From Bacteriovoracaceae bacterium (lineage in GTDB: Bacteria; Bdellovibrionota; Bacteriovoracia; Bacteriovoracales; Bacteriovoracaceae), in the NCBI GenBank assembly GCA_947377285.1, contig CANCFT010000017.1, positions 1 to 64,000 of the forward strand: a DNA stretch of 64,000 bases. Reading direction: 5' to 3'. Shown one piece after another: positions 35,414-44,308 of the stretch. The notes below the pieces were generated by a model. It ran no database searches and was not told the origin of the DNA. It saw nothing but the letters and a program-made list of their open reading frames with translations. A program made the position numbers and the translations under genes. The first letter of the stretch is position 1. Each line of letters opens with the position of its first letter.

Positions 35414-36013
35414 TTATTTATTAAATAGAACGTAACTGTGATCCAAGTAACAAACTTCATGTCGAGGATCGGCCTTACATAATAAGTCTAATTCTTTGAC
35501 GAATTCCTTACTTTGGTTTTCAAGGGACTTTTTTAATTCATTTAAATTTGAAATCAATTGAGTCGCTTCATCTTTTGTTAATAACACACCAACTTCAGAT
35601 CCTGCTACAAATAAAGCAGAAGCGGGAATACCAATCAAACCAATAATTGCAAATGCCTCTTCTGCGTCTGTTGGGTTTGGTAATCGTCCAGATAATTTGT
35701 AAATTCCCATTCTCTTTGATTGAATAAGCATTGATGCCCCAATCGCAATAGTAGAGGCAGCTAAGACTATGGCCGAAGTATTTCTAATACTCACATAAGA
35801 CTTATGGTTTTCACTACTCTTTTGAACTTTAGATAATTCAGTTTCAAAATTGGCTATTTCCTTTCTGCCTTTAACTAAATTATTTTGTAGTTCAACAATT
35901 TTAGTTAAGCGCTCTTCACTAGTTGAAGCGATGGATTCGTTAACTCTATTTGAAGAAAAAGCTGCAGTTGAAAAAGATAGTACTAGGGCAATCGTAAGAC
36001 ATTTATGAAACAT
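35414..36013 (-). CDS. Exported/membrane protein with coiled coil, unknown function
   Basis: A signal peptide (MFHKCLTIALVLSFSTAAFS) precedes a coiled-coil region (about 30-75, EERLTKIVELQNNLVKGRKE). Two hydrophobic segments follow (TSAIVLAASTIAIGASMLI and AFAIIGLIGIPASALFVAGS), and then a second helical stretch (ATQLISNLNELKKSLENQSK). Two Cys lie in the tail (LLCKADPRHEVCYLD). The layout suggests a hairpin-anchored inner-membrane protein with periplasmic coils. No family is recognised. It is transcribed convergently with the O-methyltransferase gene. Confidence 0.62.
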   Translation of the reverse strand: MFHKCLTIALVLSFSTAAFSSNRVNESIASTSEERLTKIVELQNNLVKGRKEIANFETELSKVQKSSENHKSYVSIRNTSAIVLAASTIAIGASMLIQSKRMGIYKLSGRLPNPTDAEEAFAIIGLIGIPASALFVAGSEVGVLLTKDEATQLISNLNELKKSLENQSKEFVKELDLLCKADPRHEVCYLDHSYVLFNK

Positions 36014-36157
36014 AAAAACTCCTTTAGTCGGTACAATATTAAATTGCTTATTAAGAAGATTTTAATGGAGGTTCATATTTTTTAGGCAAAGGTAGATCAA
36101 TTTTACATAGTGTTATTTTTTAGTCAGTCTATCTTCCTAAAATAACGTAGAATGAGT

Positions 36158-36163
36158 TATAAT
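36158..36163 (+). promoter_or_regulatory. Possible -10 element
   Basis: A perfect TATAAT lies 25 nt before the methyltransferase ATG. The -35 region is poor, so this is tentative. Confidence 0.3.
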
Positions 36164-36187
36164 TACAGTTAAATAGAAAGGGTCACC

Positions 36188-36913
36188 ATGAGTGAGAATA
36201 AGCCAATTGCCTTAGAAGCCTACGAATTACTAGCAGAGTCCTTTGATAGACTTGCGCCGAGTAAAGCAGAAAATGCCTACATAGAACAACCTGCAATGAG
36301 AAAAGCCGTGGGGGAAGTCAGAGGGCTTAAAATATTTGAAGCTGGCTGTGGTCCAGGGATACTTGCTGAATATTTAATTCACGAAGGGGCCAAAGTTGTA
36401 GGATATGATGTTAGTCCTAAGATGATTGAGTTAGCTAAAAAACGAAACCAGAAAAATGCCATGTTTTTTGTAGCGGATGGAGCAATTCCTCTTCCTCTAG
36501 ATACATCTCACAATGGTCAGTTTGATATGGTGGTTGCTTCTTTGGCCATCGATTATATTAAAGATTGGTCTATACCCTTGGCCGAATTTCATCGGTTACT
36601 AAAACCTAAAGGTAAATTTATATTTACCATTCAACATCCATTAGGTTCTTGGAATTGGTATAAACCTGAGTGTGCTTTTGGAGTTCAATATGTAGAAGCA
36701 ACTTGGAAAGGATTTAATCAAGAGCCAGTTGTCATGCCAGATTATTACCGTTCATTCGAAGAAGTTATTAATCCACTTATAAATGCTGGTTTTAAAATTA
36801 AAAAAATTGAAGACTTAAAACCGATCGATGCACTCAGAACACTTGACCCCTTTAAATTTGGCAAATTTTCAAAGCTTGCCTCATTTATGTGTGTAATAGT
36901 CGAAAAAGAATAA
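36188..36913 (+). CDS. Class I SAM-dependent methyltransferase
   Basis: Motif I is KIFEAGCGPGILAEYL (about 51-66), followed by VVGYDVSPKMIELAKKR, then the motif II region FDMVVASLAIDYI and LKPKGKFIFTIQHPL. This matches the Methyltransf_11/25 group acting on small molecules. The C-terminal part (TWKGFNQEPVVMPDYYRSFE) presumably shapes the substrate site. The substrate is unknown. AAAGGGTC precedes the ATG. The 185-residue gene follows 29 nt downstream. Confidence 0.88.
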   Translation: MSENKPIALEAYELLAESFDRLAPSKAENAYIEQPAMRKAVGEVRGLKIFEAGCGPGILAEYLIHEGAKVVGYDVSPKMIELAKKRNQKNAMFFVADGAIPLPLDTSHNGQFDMVVASLAIDYIKDWSIPLAEFHRLLKPKGKFIFTIQHPLGSWNWYKPECAFGVQYVEATWKGFNQEPVVMPDYYRSFEEVINPLINAGFKIKKIEDLKPIDALRTLDPFKFGKFSKLASFMCVIVEKE

Positions 36914-36942
36914 ATTAATCAAATCAATACAAAGGATAAAAA

Positions 36943-37500
36943 ATGAACTTTAAAAAATATATTGCTGATGCTTGGGCCAGTCATGCTGAAGATCCAAGAA
37001 AAGTAGCTTATGAGTTCAAGCAAAATTTTCAATTAATGGAAACAGAAGAAGATGTCACGTCCATAACTCGGCTCATTGTTCATGTGTGCGGTGAACATTT
37101 AGGAGAGTGGATGTTGGGGATAGATTTACTTAGAAAGTTAAAAAATAATGCAAAGATTAGTGATCCAAGTGAAATGAATCGATACATGGCCATTTTAAAT
37201 CTTGGAAATAATCCGAATACATCGATTGAGAATTTTTCTGCCTCAGATCAAGCTCGGATTTATGTTAGCACCGCTTCTGCTTTGGCCAATTTAGGTGGGA
37301 TTAAAATCGCAGATAAATTTTTAAAATTAACAGATGAAATTGCCACAACAAGACTTTCTAAAGAAGATCCAGCGCTGAAAACAATCTCACTCTTTACTCA
37401 AAGTATTGCTTCATCATTTGAATCAAGAGCAGAAAAAACAACTCAAGAAATTGAATTGCTAAATCTTGCCACTACTCTTGCTCAAAAATATAATCTGTAG
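36943..37500 (+). CDS. Helical protein of unknown function
   Basis: The 185-residue product appears wholly alpha-helical, with amphipathic helices of 15-20 residues (for example ITRLIVHVCGEHLGEWMLGI, then RIYVSTASALANLGGIKIAD). This resembles a TPR-like or HEAT-like adaptor, but no motif is clear enough to name. It has no signal peptide. AAGGATAAAA lies before the ATG. Following the methyltransferase gene closely, it may share its transcript; it is convergent with the aminopeptidase gene, 2 nt apart. Confidence 0.6.
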   Translation: MNFKKYIADAWASHAEDPRKVAYEFKQNFQLMETEEDVTSITRLIVHVCGEHLGEWMLGIDLLRKLKNNAKISDPSEMNRYMAILNLGNNPNTSIENFSASDQARIYVSTASALANLGGIKIADKFLKLTDEIATTRLSKEDPALKTISLFTQSIASSFESRAEKTTQEIELLNLATTLAQKYNL

Positions 37501-37502
37501 TT

Positions 37503-38441
37503 TTAAAAACGGTCAGTGGCGCACACGAGTGCGTCGGTGATCCCTTTTTCAGATAGTGAGTGTCCAGCATCAGCAATTAAGTGAAACTCTGCTTCTGGAA
37601 AAGCGCGGTGAAGATCCCATGCGCTTTCAGCAGGACAAACAACATCGTATCTGCCTTGAACGATGACTGTCGGAATATGACGAATGACTCCAATATTATT
37701 GAGTAAAAAATTATCTTCTGCAAAAAATCCTTTATTCACGAAATAATGACATTCAATGCGAGCAAATGCATCTGCAAATTCATCCTCACCAAAGCGAGCA
37801 ACTACATCTGTATCTGGAATTAATTTTGAAGTAGAACCTTCCCAAATTGACCAAGCTTTCGCGGCAATTTTTCGAGTGTTGGCATCAGTTGATGTTAATC
37901 GTTTGTAAAATGCGGAGACAAAATCATGGCGTTCTTCTAAGGGGATAGGTTGTACATAACCTTCCCATGCATCGGGAAAAATTTTCGAACAACCTTCTTG
38001 GTAAAACCAATCAATTTCTTTTTTTCGTAATAAGAAAATACCACGAAGAAAAAGTTCGATGCATGAATTAGGATGTTTAATCGCGTAGGCCAAAGCGAGA
38101 GTTGAACCCCACGATCCTCCAAAGACGGACCATTGCTTTATTGAAAGGTGATTTCGAAGCGACTCAATATCTGCAACTAAATCCCAAGTTGTATTTTCTT
38201 TTAATTCGGCAAATGGTGTGCTTTTACCACAACCTCTTTGATCTAATAAAATAATTCTCCATTTCTCTGGGTTAAAATATCTGCGATAATTTGCAATGAT
38301 TCCTCCACCAGGGCCACCGTGCAAAAAGACCACTGGTTTTCCTTTTGAATTACCTGCTTCTTCAAAGTACATTGTGTGAAGTTCAGAGACCTTAAGAAAA
38401 CCAGAGCTGTATGCTTCAATTTCAGGGTACATTTCTTTCAT
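37503..38441 (-). CDS. pip: Proline iminopeptidase (alpha/beta hydrolase, S33)
   Basis: It releases N-terminal proline from peptides. Family signs are the oxyanion HGGPGGG (about 41-47), LLDQRGCGKSTP, and the nucleophile elbow GGSWGSTLALAYA (Ser near 110). A late VVCPAESAWDLH follows, with the catalytic Asp before it (QGRYDVVCP), and His in DAGHSLSEKG. The length of 312 matches bacterial Pip. No signal peptide is present, so it is a cytoplasmic enzyme for peptide scavenging. Confidence 0.93.
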   Translation of the reverse strand: MKEMYPEIEAYSSGFLKVSELHTMYFEEAGNSKGKPVVFLHGGPGGGIIANYRRYFNPEKWRIILLDQRGCGKSTPFAELKENTTWDLVADIESLRNHLSIKQWSVFGGSWGSTLALAYAIKHPNSCIELFLRGIFLLRKKEIDWFYQEGCSKIFPDAWEGYVQPIPLEERHDFVSAFYKRLTSTDANTRKIAAKAWSIWEGSTSKLIPDTDVVARFGEDEFADAFARIECHYFVNKGFFAEDNFLLNNIGVIRHIPTVIVQGRYDVVCPAESAWDLHRAFPEAEFHLIADAGHSLSEKGITDALVCATDRF

Positions 38442-38499
38442 ATTTATTCCTTTGACATTGGTATTGGTTTAGAAAATCGTGCATGTTATCCTACCTTAT

Positions 38500-40788
38500 A
38501 TGTACAAACAAATCGAAGGTTTTATTTTATCGGGATTGAGTTTTGACTATCAAGATCATTTAGTCCTAAAAATCTATGGACAATCTAATGAAGGGACTTT
38601 CTTAGTCACACTTAATCAATTTCAAAATTATTTTTTTGCAGAAAGTAAAATTCCTACAAGTATGAAATGCCTTGATGAAACCTTTGTAGAGAAAATAATG
38701 TGTCGAACACAAGCAGATTTAAAAAATAAAAAAATTCAATTAGAGTCCCAAGGATTGAGAAGTTTTGAGGCAGATGTCAGGCCACTAGAGCGCTATTTAA
38801 TGGACAATGGATTTTTTGCTCAAGTAAAAATTTCGGGTGAAGCTAAAATCATAAATGGCATTCTGACATTTAATAATCCTCAAATGGATAAAAGCCATTT
38901 TTATCCAGAATGTAAAATCATGTCCTTTGATATTGAGACTGGGAAAGATGGCAGGCTTTATTCATTGGCTTACTCTTATCGATCAGCAGCGTACATTGAA
39001 GACAAAATCTTCATGTTGGGAATAGGTGAATCCACTAAAGAACTCAATTTTTGTTCAAGCGAAGTAGAGATACTTGAATCTTTTCAAGCGTCAACTCAAC
39101 GATTAGATCCAGATATTTTTACTGGTTGGAATGTTATTGGCTTTGATTTTCATTTTTTAGAAAAAAAAGCAAAGCAATTCAATATACCTCTATTACTAGG
39201 AAGGGGAAAACGAAATCTTGAATTGTATAAAAGCAATAGAGGAGAGTGGAATTTAAATCTAGAAGGTCGAGTTATCATTGATGGACCAAGGGCTTTAAAA
39301 ACAAATTTTTTTTCTTTTGAAAGTTATAAATTAAATGACGTAGCAAAAGAAGTTTTAGGTGTGGGAAAAGATATTGACGAAGATGAAGTATATGATAAGT
39401 GGGATGAAATTGAACGCCGCTTCAGAGAAGATAAAGTATCTTTAGCAAAGTACAATTTAAGAGATGCTCAATTAGTTTTGGAAATTTTTGAAAAAACAAA
39501 ACTCTTGGACCTCTTGTTCAACCGTTCCCTAATTTCAGGATTGCTTTTAGATAAAGTCGGTGGATCAACAGCTGCTTTTGATCATTTTTACTTACCAGAG
39601 TTGCACAAATCTGGTTTTGTAGCGCCAAATGTCTTAGATATAGAATGGGAGAGACAGGCCAAGGGAGGCTTTGTTTTAAATCCAAAAGTCGGAGTCCATG
39701 AAAATGTTTTAGTAATGGATTTTAAAAGTTTATATCCTACTCTTATTGAAACTTTTCTCATCGATCCACTTTCAAGAACTAAAAAATTGATAAATCCCCT
39801 AACAACTCCAGTGAATTTTACTTTTTCGAGAGACCATCATATTTTACCTGCTAAAATTTCTGAGTTACTCAATAGACGTGCTCTAGCTAAAAAAGATAAG
39901 AACTCTCAGCTTTCACAAGCAGTAAAAATATTAATGAATAGTTTTTATGGTGTAATGGGCTCCAGTGGTTGTCGATTTTACCATGAAGATTTGCCAGATG
40001 CGATCACTGGAACAGGGCAATGGCTTTTAAAAGCGGTTATTCATTTTTTAGAAGAAATGGGATTAGTTGTCCTTTACGGCGATACCGATTCACTTTTTGT
40101 CCAATTGAAAAGTATCGACGATCATGTAGAAATTGGTCGAGAAATTGTTAAACAGGTAAACCAGTTTTTACTTGAAAAATTACAAACTGATTTCTCAGTC
40201 GTTTCTCATTTAGAAATTCAATATGATAAATTTTTTAAAAAATTAATCCTTACCTCAACTCGTGGAGAAGTAGGTGGTGCTAAGAAAAGATATGCCGGAT
40301 TAGTACTTACCTCGGCTCCTAATGGATTTCATGAAGAAATGGTACTTACAGGAATGGAATATGTGAGATCTGATTGGAGTGCCCTGGCTCGAAATTTTCA
40401 ATTTGAATTGATTAGAAGAGTTTTTTATAATGAAGATTTGGAACTCTTTATTAAACAAACTCTGTCGGATTTATTAGACAAAAAATTAGACTCCTCTTTG
40501 GTTTTAAGTAAACGTTTATCAAAGCCATTAGAGGAATATATTAAAAATATCCCTCCACACGCCAAGGCAGCTAAATTATTATTTGAGAAAAAAGGTATTT
40601 TAAAAAAGCGCCCCCAGTATGTAATGACTTCGAGAGGGGCCATTCCGATTGAATTGCCCCATGAGGATCTAGATTACGATTATTATATCGATCGCCAGTT
40701 GGCCCCTGTCGCTGACAGTATTCTTTCATTGTTAGGAAAAACTTTTGAAGGCATTAGGGGTCAGCAACTCTCACTTTTCTCATTTTAG
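38500..40788 (+). CDS. polB: Family B DNA polymerase (Pol II-like)
   Basis: This is a repair/translesion polymerase with proofreading. Exo I is FDIETG (D144, E146), Exo II FTGWNVIGFDFHFLEKKA, and Exo III YNLRDAQLVLEI. Polymerase motifs are A DFKSLYPTLIETFLIDP, B KILMNSFYGVMGSSGCRF and C YGDTDSLFV. Length (about 762) agrees with E. coli Pol II. Neither ATG 38500 nor the in-frame GTG at 38479 has a good ribosome binding site; ATG is chosen because MYKQIEGFILSG fits the start of related enzymes. YihY- and YggT-type genes follow on the same strand. Confidence 0.93.
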   Translation: MYKQIEGFILSGLSFDYQDHLVLKIYGQSNEGTFLVTLNQFQNYFFAESKIPTSMKCLDETFVEKIMCRTQADLKNKKIQLESQGLRSFEADVRPLERYLMDNGFFAQVKISGEAKIINGILTFNNPQMDKSHFYPECKIMSFDIETGKDGRLYSLAYSYRSAAYIEDKIFMLGIGESTKELNFCSSEVEILESFQASTQRLDPDIFTGWNVIGFDFHFLEKKAKQFNIPLLLGRGKRNLELYKSNRGEWNLNLEGRVIIDGPRALKTNFFSFESYKLNDVAKEVLGVGKDIDEDEVYDKWDEIERRFREDKVSLAKYNLRDAQLVLEIFEKTKLLDLLFNRSLISGLLLDKVGGSTAAFDHFYLPELHKSGFVAPNVLDIEWERQAKGGFVLNPKVGVHENVLVMDFKSLYPTLIETFLIDPLSRTKKLINPLTTPVNFTFSRDHHILPAKISELLNRRALAKKDKNSQLSQAVKILMNSFYGVMGSSGCRFYHEDLPDAITGTGQWLLKAVIHFLEEMGLVVLYGDTDSLFVQLKSIDDHVEIGREIVKQVNQFLLEKLQTDFSVVSHLEIQYDKFFKKLILTSTRGEVGGAKKRYAGLVLTSAPNGFHEEMVLTGMEYVRSDWSALARNFQFELIRRVFYNEDLELFIKQTLSDLLDKKLDSSLVLSKRLSKPLEEYIKNIPPHAKAAKLLFEKKGILKKRPQYVMTSRGAIPIELPHEDLDYDYYIDRQLAPVADSILSLLGKTFEGIRGQQLSLFSF

Positions 40789-40823
40789 TATTAAAATGTT
40801 GAACTTTCCGTTAGCATTAGGTC

Positions 40824-41747
40824 ATGGATTCAATTACTCAATTCACCAAAGATGGTTTCCGGAATTTGTATAGGGGTGCCATCCTTTTTTATCATAAAAA
40901 AGGGACGACTCTTGCTTCATCGGCCAGTTTTTATGCACTCATTACAATTGTTCCATTTGCTCTCTTGATGGTGAGATGCATTGGTTATTTTTTAGGTAAT
41001 CTTGATAAAACCCAAAAATATTTATTTTTAATTGGTTCTCAGTTTTTTCCAGAAGTCGCCCCTCAACTTTTAACAAAGTTACAGTTACTAATCAAAGGAC
41101 CTCTATTTGCTGGAACGAATTTTACATTGCTCAATTTTTTCTTTTTAGCTGTATCGACAATTACTTTTTTGAATTCTATATGGTTGGGAATTTATTTCAT
41201 CACAGAAGATAAAAATATACTTTCACTTTGGAGAATATTAAAAGGATTTGTTATTATAGGTATGACACTTTTAATGTTAGGTCTCATTTTTATCCTTCCT
41301 CCTGTTATTATTTATATAATTAAATTTATGCAATCGAATTTAATAACTCAGTTTTTTTATGATAATTTTGAATTTTTGCGCCCTGTAATGAATTTTTTAT
41401 TAAAAGTGAATTTAAAAAAATCTTACTGGCTAAATTCTAACATTCTCCATATTGGAATATTGATTGTTTATTTTACAATTCTCTATAGATGGCTTTTTTC
41501 ATGGAAAATCCAACTCCATGAGGCTTTTGTCGCCGCGATGGCATTTTCATTTTCAGTTTTTTTAGGAAAATCAATTTTTTGGATCTATATTTATTATGTA
41601 CGAGCAAGTTTAATGCGAAACTATGGTGATCTTTATACTTCCGTAATGGGAGTTATTTGGCTATTTTATCTTATGTGTTTTTTCTTTTATGGAGCATGTG
41701 TTTGTCATGTCTATAAAGAAAAGAGGGAGTCGAGGGGAGAGCTATGA
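40824..41747 (+). CDS. YihY/UPF0761-family inner-membrane protein
   Basis: A 307-residue polytopic protein with six likely membrane segments, for example ASFYALITIVPFALLMVRCI, LLNFFFLAVSTITFLNSIWL, IIGMTLLMLGLIFILPPVII and IWLFYLMCFFFYGACVCHVY. The ASFYALITIVPF and YTSVMGVIWLFYLMCFFFYGA motifs match the YihY family, often mislabelled ribonuclease BN. Its function is unresolved. The start is close to polB and the stop overlaps the YggT-type gene by 4 nt. Confidence 0.88.
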   Translation: MDSITQFTKDGFRNLYRGAILFYHKKGTTLASSASFYALITIVPFALLMVRCIGYFLGNLDKTQKYLFLIGSQFFPEVAPQLLTKLQLLIKGPLFAGTNFTLLNFFFLAVSTITFLNSIWLGIYFITEDKNILSLWRILKGFVIIGMTLLMLGLIFILPPVIIYIIKFMQSNLITQFFYDNFEFLRPVMNFLLKVNLKKSYWLNSNILHIGILIVYFTILYRWLFSWKIQLHEAFVAAMAFSFSVFLGKSIFWIYIYYVRASLMRNYGDLYTSVMGVIWLFYLMCFFFYGACVCHVYKEKRESRGEL

Positions 41748-41971
41748 ATATTATCCGAACACTTTTAGACTATTATATTTTCGCACTTATCTTAGACGCA
41801 ATTTTAAGTTTTTTCCCGAATCTCCAAGAAAAAAAATGGAGGAAACAATTAAAAAAAGTTTGTGATTTTTCCTGTGATCCTATTCGGAGAATACTGCCAC
41901 CAAATTTGCCATTCGATTTTTCTCCCTTCCTTGTTATTTTGACAATTAATCTACTTAGATTTCTCTGGTAA
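41744..41971 (+). CDS. YggT-family small membrane protein
   Basis: The 75-residue product has two hydrophobic segments (LLDYYIFALILDAILSFF and DFSPFLVILTINLLRFLW) flanking the family motif CDPIRRILPPNLPFDFSPF. YggT proteins are implicated in osmotic or membrane functions and in cell-division-linked operons, without a firm biochemical role. It is coupled to the YihY-type gene by an ATGA overlap. Confidence 0.85.
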   Translation: MNIIRTLLDYYIFALILDAILSFFPNLQEKKWRKQLKKVCDFSCDPIRRILPPNLPFDFSPFLVILTINLLRFLW

Positions 41972-41998
41972 ATATTTTATTTTTTTCTAGAGAAAAAC

Positions 41999-42028
41999 TT
42001 GTCAAGAAAGGTATTTACCTTTTACAAT
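41999..42028 (+). promoter_or_regulatory. Promoter with palindromic spacer
   Basis: TTGTCA, an 18-nt spacer and TACAAT. The spacer holds AAAGGTA-TT-TACCTTT (42007-42022), a perfect inverted repeat, which is a natural place for a repressor to bind. It drives the 42078 gene. Confidence 0.55.
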
Positions 42029-42077
42029 AATTACTGAGATTAAAAATGCTCCATTCAAAGGATTTGATAGGATTTCA

Positions 42078-43007
42078 ATGAACCAACCAGAAATGAGTTT
42101 AGATTTACTCCTGCAAGAAACCCTGGCTTTATCAGAGTATCTTCGTACTACAAATTTTCCTAATCCAAATCCTGAATCGATCCAACAATCATTCCTAGAT
42201 CATTCCGATGTTGATGATGATTATCTCTACGACTTAGCTGATAGTTTGATTTCAGATATCCCAGAAGAAATAGTTGTAGTAGAAGAAATCAAAGAAGTTG
42301 AGCATGTTTTTAAAACTGATTCGCGCATCTATCCAGAGGCACCGGGGATTATCTATAAAATTGATAATGCGAGTAGTACTTTTTGCGTGCGAGGATATTC
42401 TTCGGCCAATATACGACAATCGTTTAAAGAGTTGGAGCAAAAGGATTCTTGTAAACGAGTTATATTGAAAATTGACGAGCCGACTAGTTTGGATTCTGTG
42501 GAATTTTTTGAAACTAAAAGTGTTGAATTGGCCGATGCAATTCGTGAGCAAGTCATTAATCGACGTTTTCCCCACCAAGAAGATGCTCTTTGCAATTTAA
42601 GTGATCCTGGTTTTAGTTGGTGGATGAACATAGATCAAATATTAAACGACAGGTTTGAAATATTTTTTCGTTCTCATGGAATCAATCGAGCCGAGAAATA
42701 TATTCAACTCGGTCCTATAGGGGATAGTGGAGTTGCTTCACTTCGTATGAATCAAGCTCGTACATTACTTCGCAGTTCATTTCCGATTAGTGAATTTTCT
42801 TGTGATGATAAGAGTTTTACAGTAGCGTCTTCAAAACCTGACCATTTAAGTTTTATCTCTTTTAAAAATATTTTTCTCGAAGGCATTAATCATACAGAGC
42901 TAGAGAATTTTCCAGATAACGGCATTGGGCGGACTTTGTACTATTACTTTCACGAACTAGCAGTTGTGAGAAAGTTTTGGATTGAAGTCAAAACAAAGCT
43001 CGGGTAA
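42078..43007 (+). CDS. Protein of unknown function
   Basis: A 309-residue soluble protein with an acidic N-terminal third (DHSDVDDDYLYDLADSLISD) and a mixed alpha/beta remainder (AEKYIQLGPIGDSGVASLRM, then EFSCDDKSFTVASSKPDHLS). I see no signal, membrane segment or catalytic motif. AGGA lies before the ATG, and a promoter with a palindromic spacer lies 50 nt upstream. The FtsB-like gene follows after 47 nt, so they may be co-transcribed and act around cell division, but this is only positional. Confidence 0.62.
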   Translation: MNQPEMSLDLLLQETLALSEYLRTTNFPNPNPESIQQSFLDHSDVDDDYLYDLADSLISDIPEEIVVVEEIKEVEHVFKTDSRIYPEAPGIIYKIDNASSTFCVRGYSSANIRQSFKELEQKDSCKRVILKIDEPTSLDSVEFFETKSVELADAIREQVINRRFPHQEDALCNLSDPGFSWWMNIDQILNDRFEIFFRSHGINRAEKYIQLGPIGDSGVASLRMNQARTLLRSSFPISEFSCDDKSFTVASSKPDHLSFISFKNIFLEGINHTELENFPDNGIGRTLYYYFHELAVVRKFWIEVKTKLG

Positions 43008-43054
43008 AATAGAATAAAACAGGATGTTTTAGATCTTAACGACAGGATGTTTAC

Positions 43055-43795
43055 TTGGAATTTTCATTTGATAGATCGAGAGAATCAACTCCAAAGCCTA
43101 GTAGCTCTGAAGCAGGGCCCCATAATTCTTCGGAAACTCTAGACACTCCAGACACTTCCACTATAACTAACGAAAGACTTAGAAAAGCTATTGAGAAAAA
43201 TCGTGCAAGACAAGCCGAAAGAAATCGCAATCAGTCTCCACCTCCAGTTCAACAGCAATTTGGGCAAGTGGAAGAACAAGAAAAAATAAATGAAGAGCCT
43301 TTGAAAGAGAATCCTCCACCTAGACCGCGAGCAGAAGAGCGGGCCCGTTCATCGTTGCCCAAATCAGATTCTGTAGTAACAAGAAGATCTGTCGCTAAAC
43401 CTGATGAGGTTGATTTTACTCCAATTAAAAGGGCACCTAGAAAAGTGGCCAGTCAATTAAGTTATACAACATCAAGTCGAAAAAAATCAAAACCAATGGA
43501 CCCGACTTTAGAAAAATACTTAGTCAAAGGAAGTTGGATTTTTTGCTTAGTTATGATTTTACGTTTGATATTTGCTAATGGTGGAGTCACTGATTTTTAT
43601 TCACAGCGCTCACTTTATAATGATCGTTTAAGTGAATTGAGTCGTATCAAAAAAGAAAACATGCAACTCGTGATGGAAATTGAACGCATGCAAACTGATG
43701 TTGCATTTCAAAAAAAATTAGTGCGAGATAACTTAGGTTTTATTGCTTCTGACGAGTTTTTAGTGCTATTTCCTGTAGAGAAATCGGTCCAATAA
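43055..43795 (+). CDS. FtsB/DivIC-like septum protein with long disordered N-terminus
   Basis: The C-terminal 95 residues fit FtsB/DivIC: a membrane segment (GSWIFCLVMILRLIFANGG), a coiled coil (RLSELSRIKKENMQLVMEIE) and the conserved end LVRDNLGFIASDEFLVLFPV. These proteins link FtsL and FtsQ in the divisome. The first 140 residues are Pro/Arg/Ser/Glu-rich and probably disordered, facing the cytoplasm, and are absent from ordinary FtsB. The start is TTG 43055, supported by AGGA 7 nt upstream; no ATG fits. Its 3' end overlaps the convergent DUF192 gene by 56 nt. Confidence 0.72.
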   Translation: MEFSFDRSRESTPKPSSSEAGPHNSSETLDTPDTSTITNERLRKAIEKNRARQAERNRNQSPPPVQQQFGQVEEQEKINEEPLKENPPPRPRAEERARSSLPKSDSVVTRRSVAKPDEVDFTPIKRAPRKVASQLSYTTSSRKKSKPMDPTLEKYLVKGSWIFCLVMILRLIFANGGVTDFYSQRSLYNDRLSELSRIKKENMQLVMEIERMQTDVAFQKKLVRDNLGFIASDEFLVLFPVEKSVQ

Positions 43796-44255
43796 ATTTC
43801 AGAGAATCATCTTTATTGAGGACTTTGCTGAATTTTGCTCCGGACTTAATTTCAAGAACAAATTGAGCAACGTAAGTTGAAGTTTGATAAATTGCAGGTG
43901 GTTCTTTATACCCGGCATGGGCCGGAACATTTTTTTCAATAGCTACAATTTTCAAATTTTGGTCCAAAAAAATAATGTCTAAATTAAAGAAAGTATTGGG
44001 CATCCAAAATCTTCTTGGTCCCATTTCGGGATTCACAAAAAGCATTCCATGCGACTCACTAAAATCTTTTGGCATTAATCCACTTAGTCCTTCAGTGTGT
44101 TCTTTATGGGTTAGCGCTAGTCTTAATTCAACTGAGGCGCCTTTGGGGTTTTGCATCGAATAGAGCTCTTTACCAAAAGCAATTTGGCCGAATATGAACA
44201 TTGGCAAAATAAGATTTTTAATGAGCTTTAGGAATGATTGAGTTATAGTGGTCAT
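43740..44255 (-). CDS. DUF192-family exported protein
   Basis: The sequence matches DUF192 (COG1430): VELRLALTHKEHTEGLSGLM, then GMLFVNPEMGPRRFWMPNTF and LDIIFLDQNLKIVAIEKNVP. The function is unknown. ATG 44255 is preferred over an ATG 66 nt upstream because AGGA lies 7 nt before it and the product begins with a signal-like MTTITQSFLKLIKNLILPMF, ending near FGQIAFG. This gives 171 residues. It diverges from aspS with a 53-bp gap and ends inside the FtsB-like gene. Confidence 0.85.
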   Translation of the reverse strand: MTTITQSFLKLIKNLILPMFIFGQIAFGKELYSMQNPKGASVELRLALTHKEHTEGLSGLMPKDFSESHGMLFVNPEMGPRRFWMPNTFFNLDIIFLDQNLKIVAIEKNVPAHAGYKEPPAIYQTSTYVAQFVLEIKSGAKFSKVLNKDDSLKFIGPISLQEIALKTRQKQ

Positions 44256-44308
44256 GATATTTCCTCGGTGTTCTGGGGAAATTGTCCCTAATTTTAGAGG
44301 AGAAATCA

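Noticed and set aside
42252-42631. Two overlapping minus-strand frames
   Set aside because: They are inside the 42078-43007 gene, which has a promoter and binding site.
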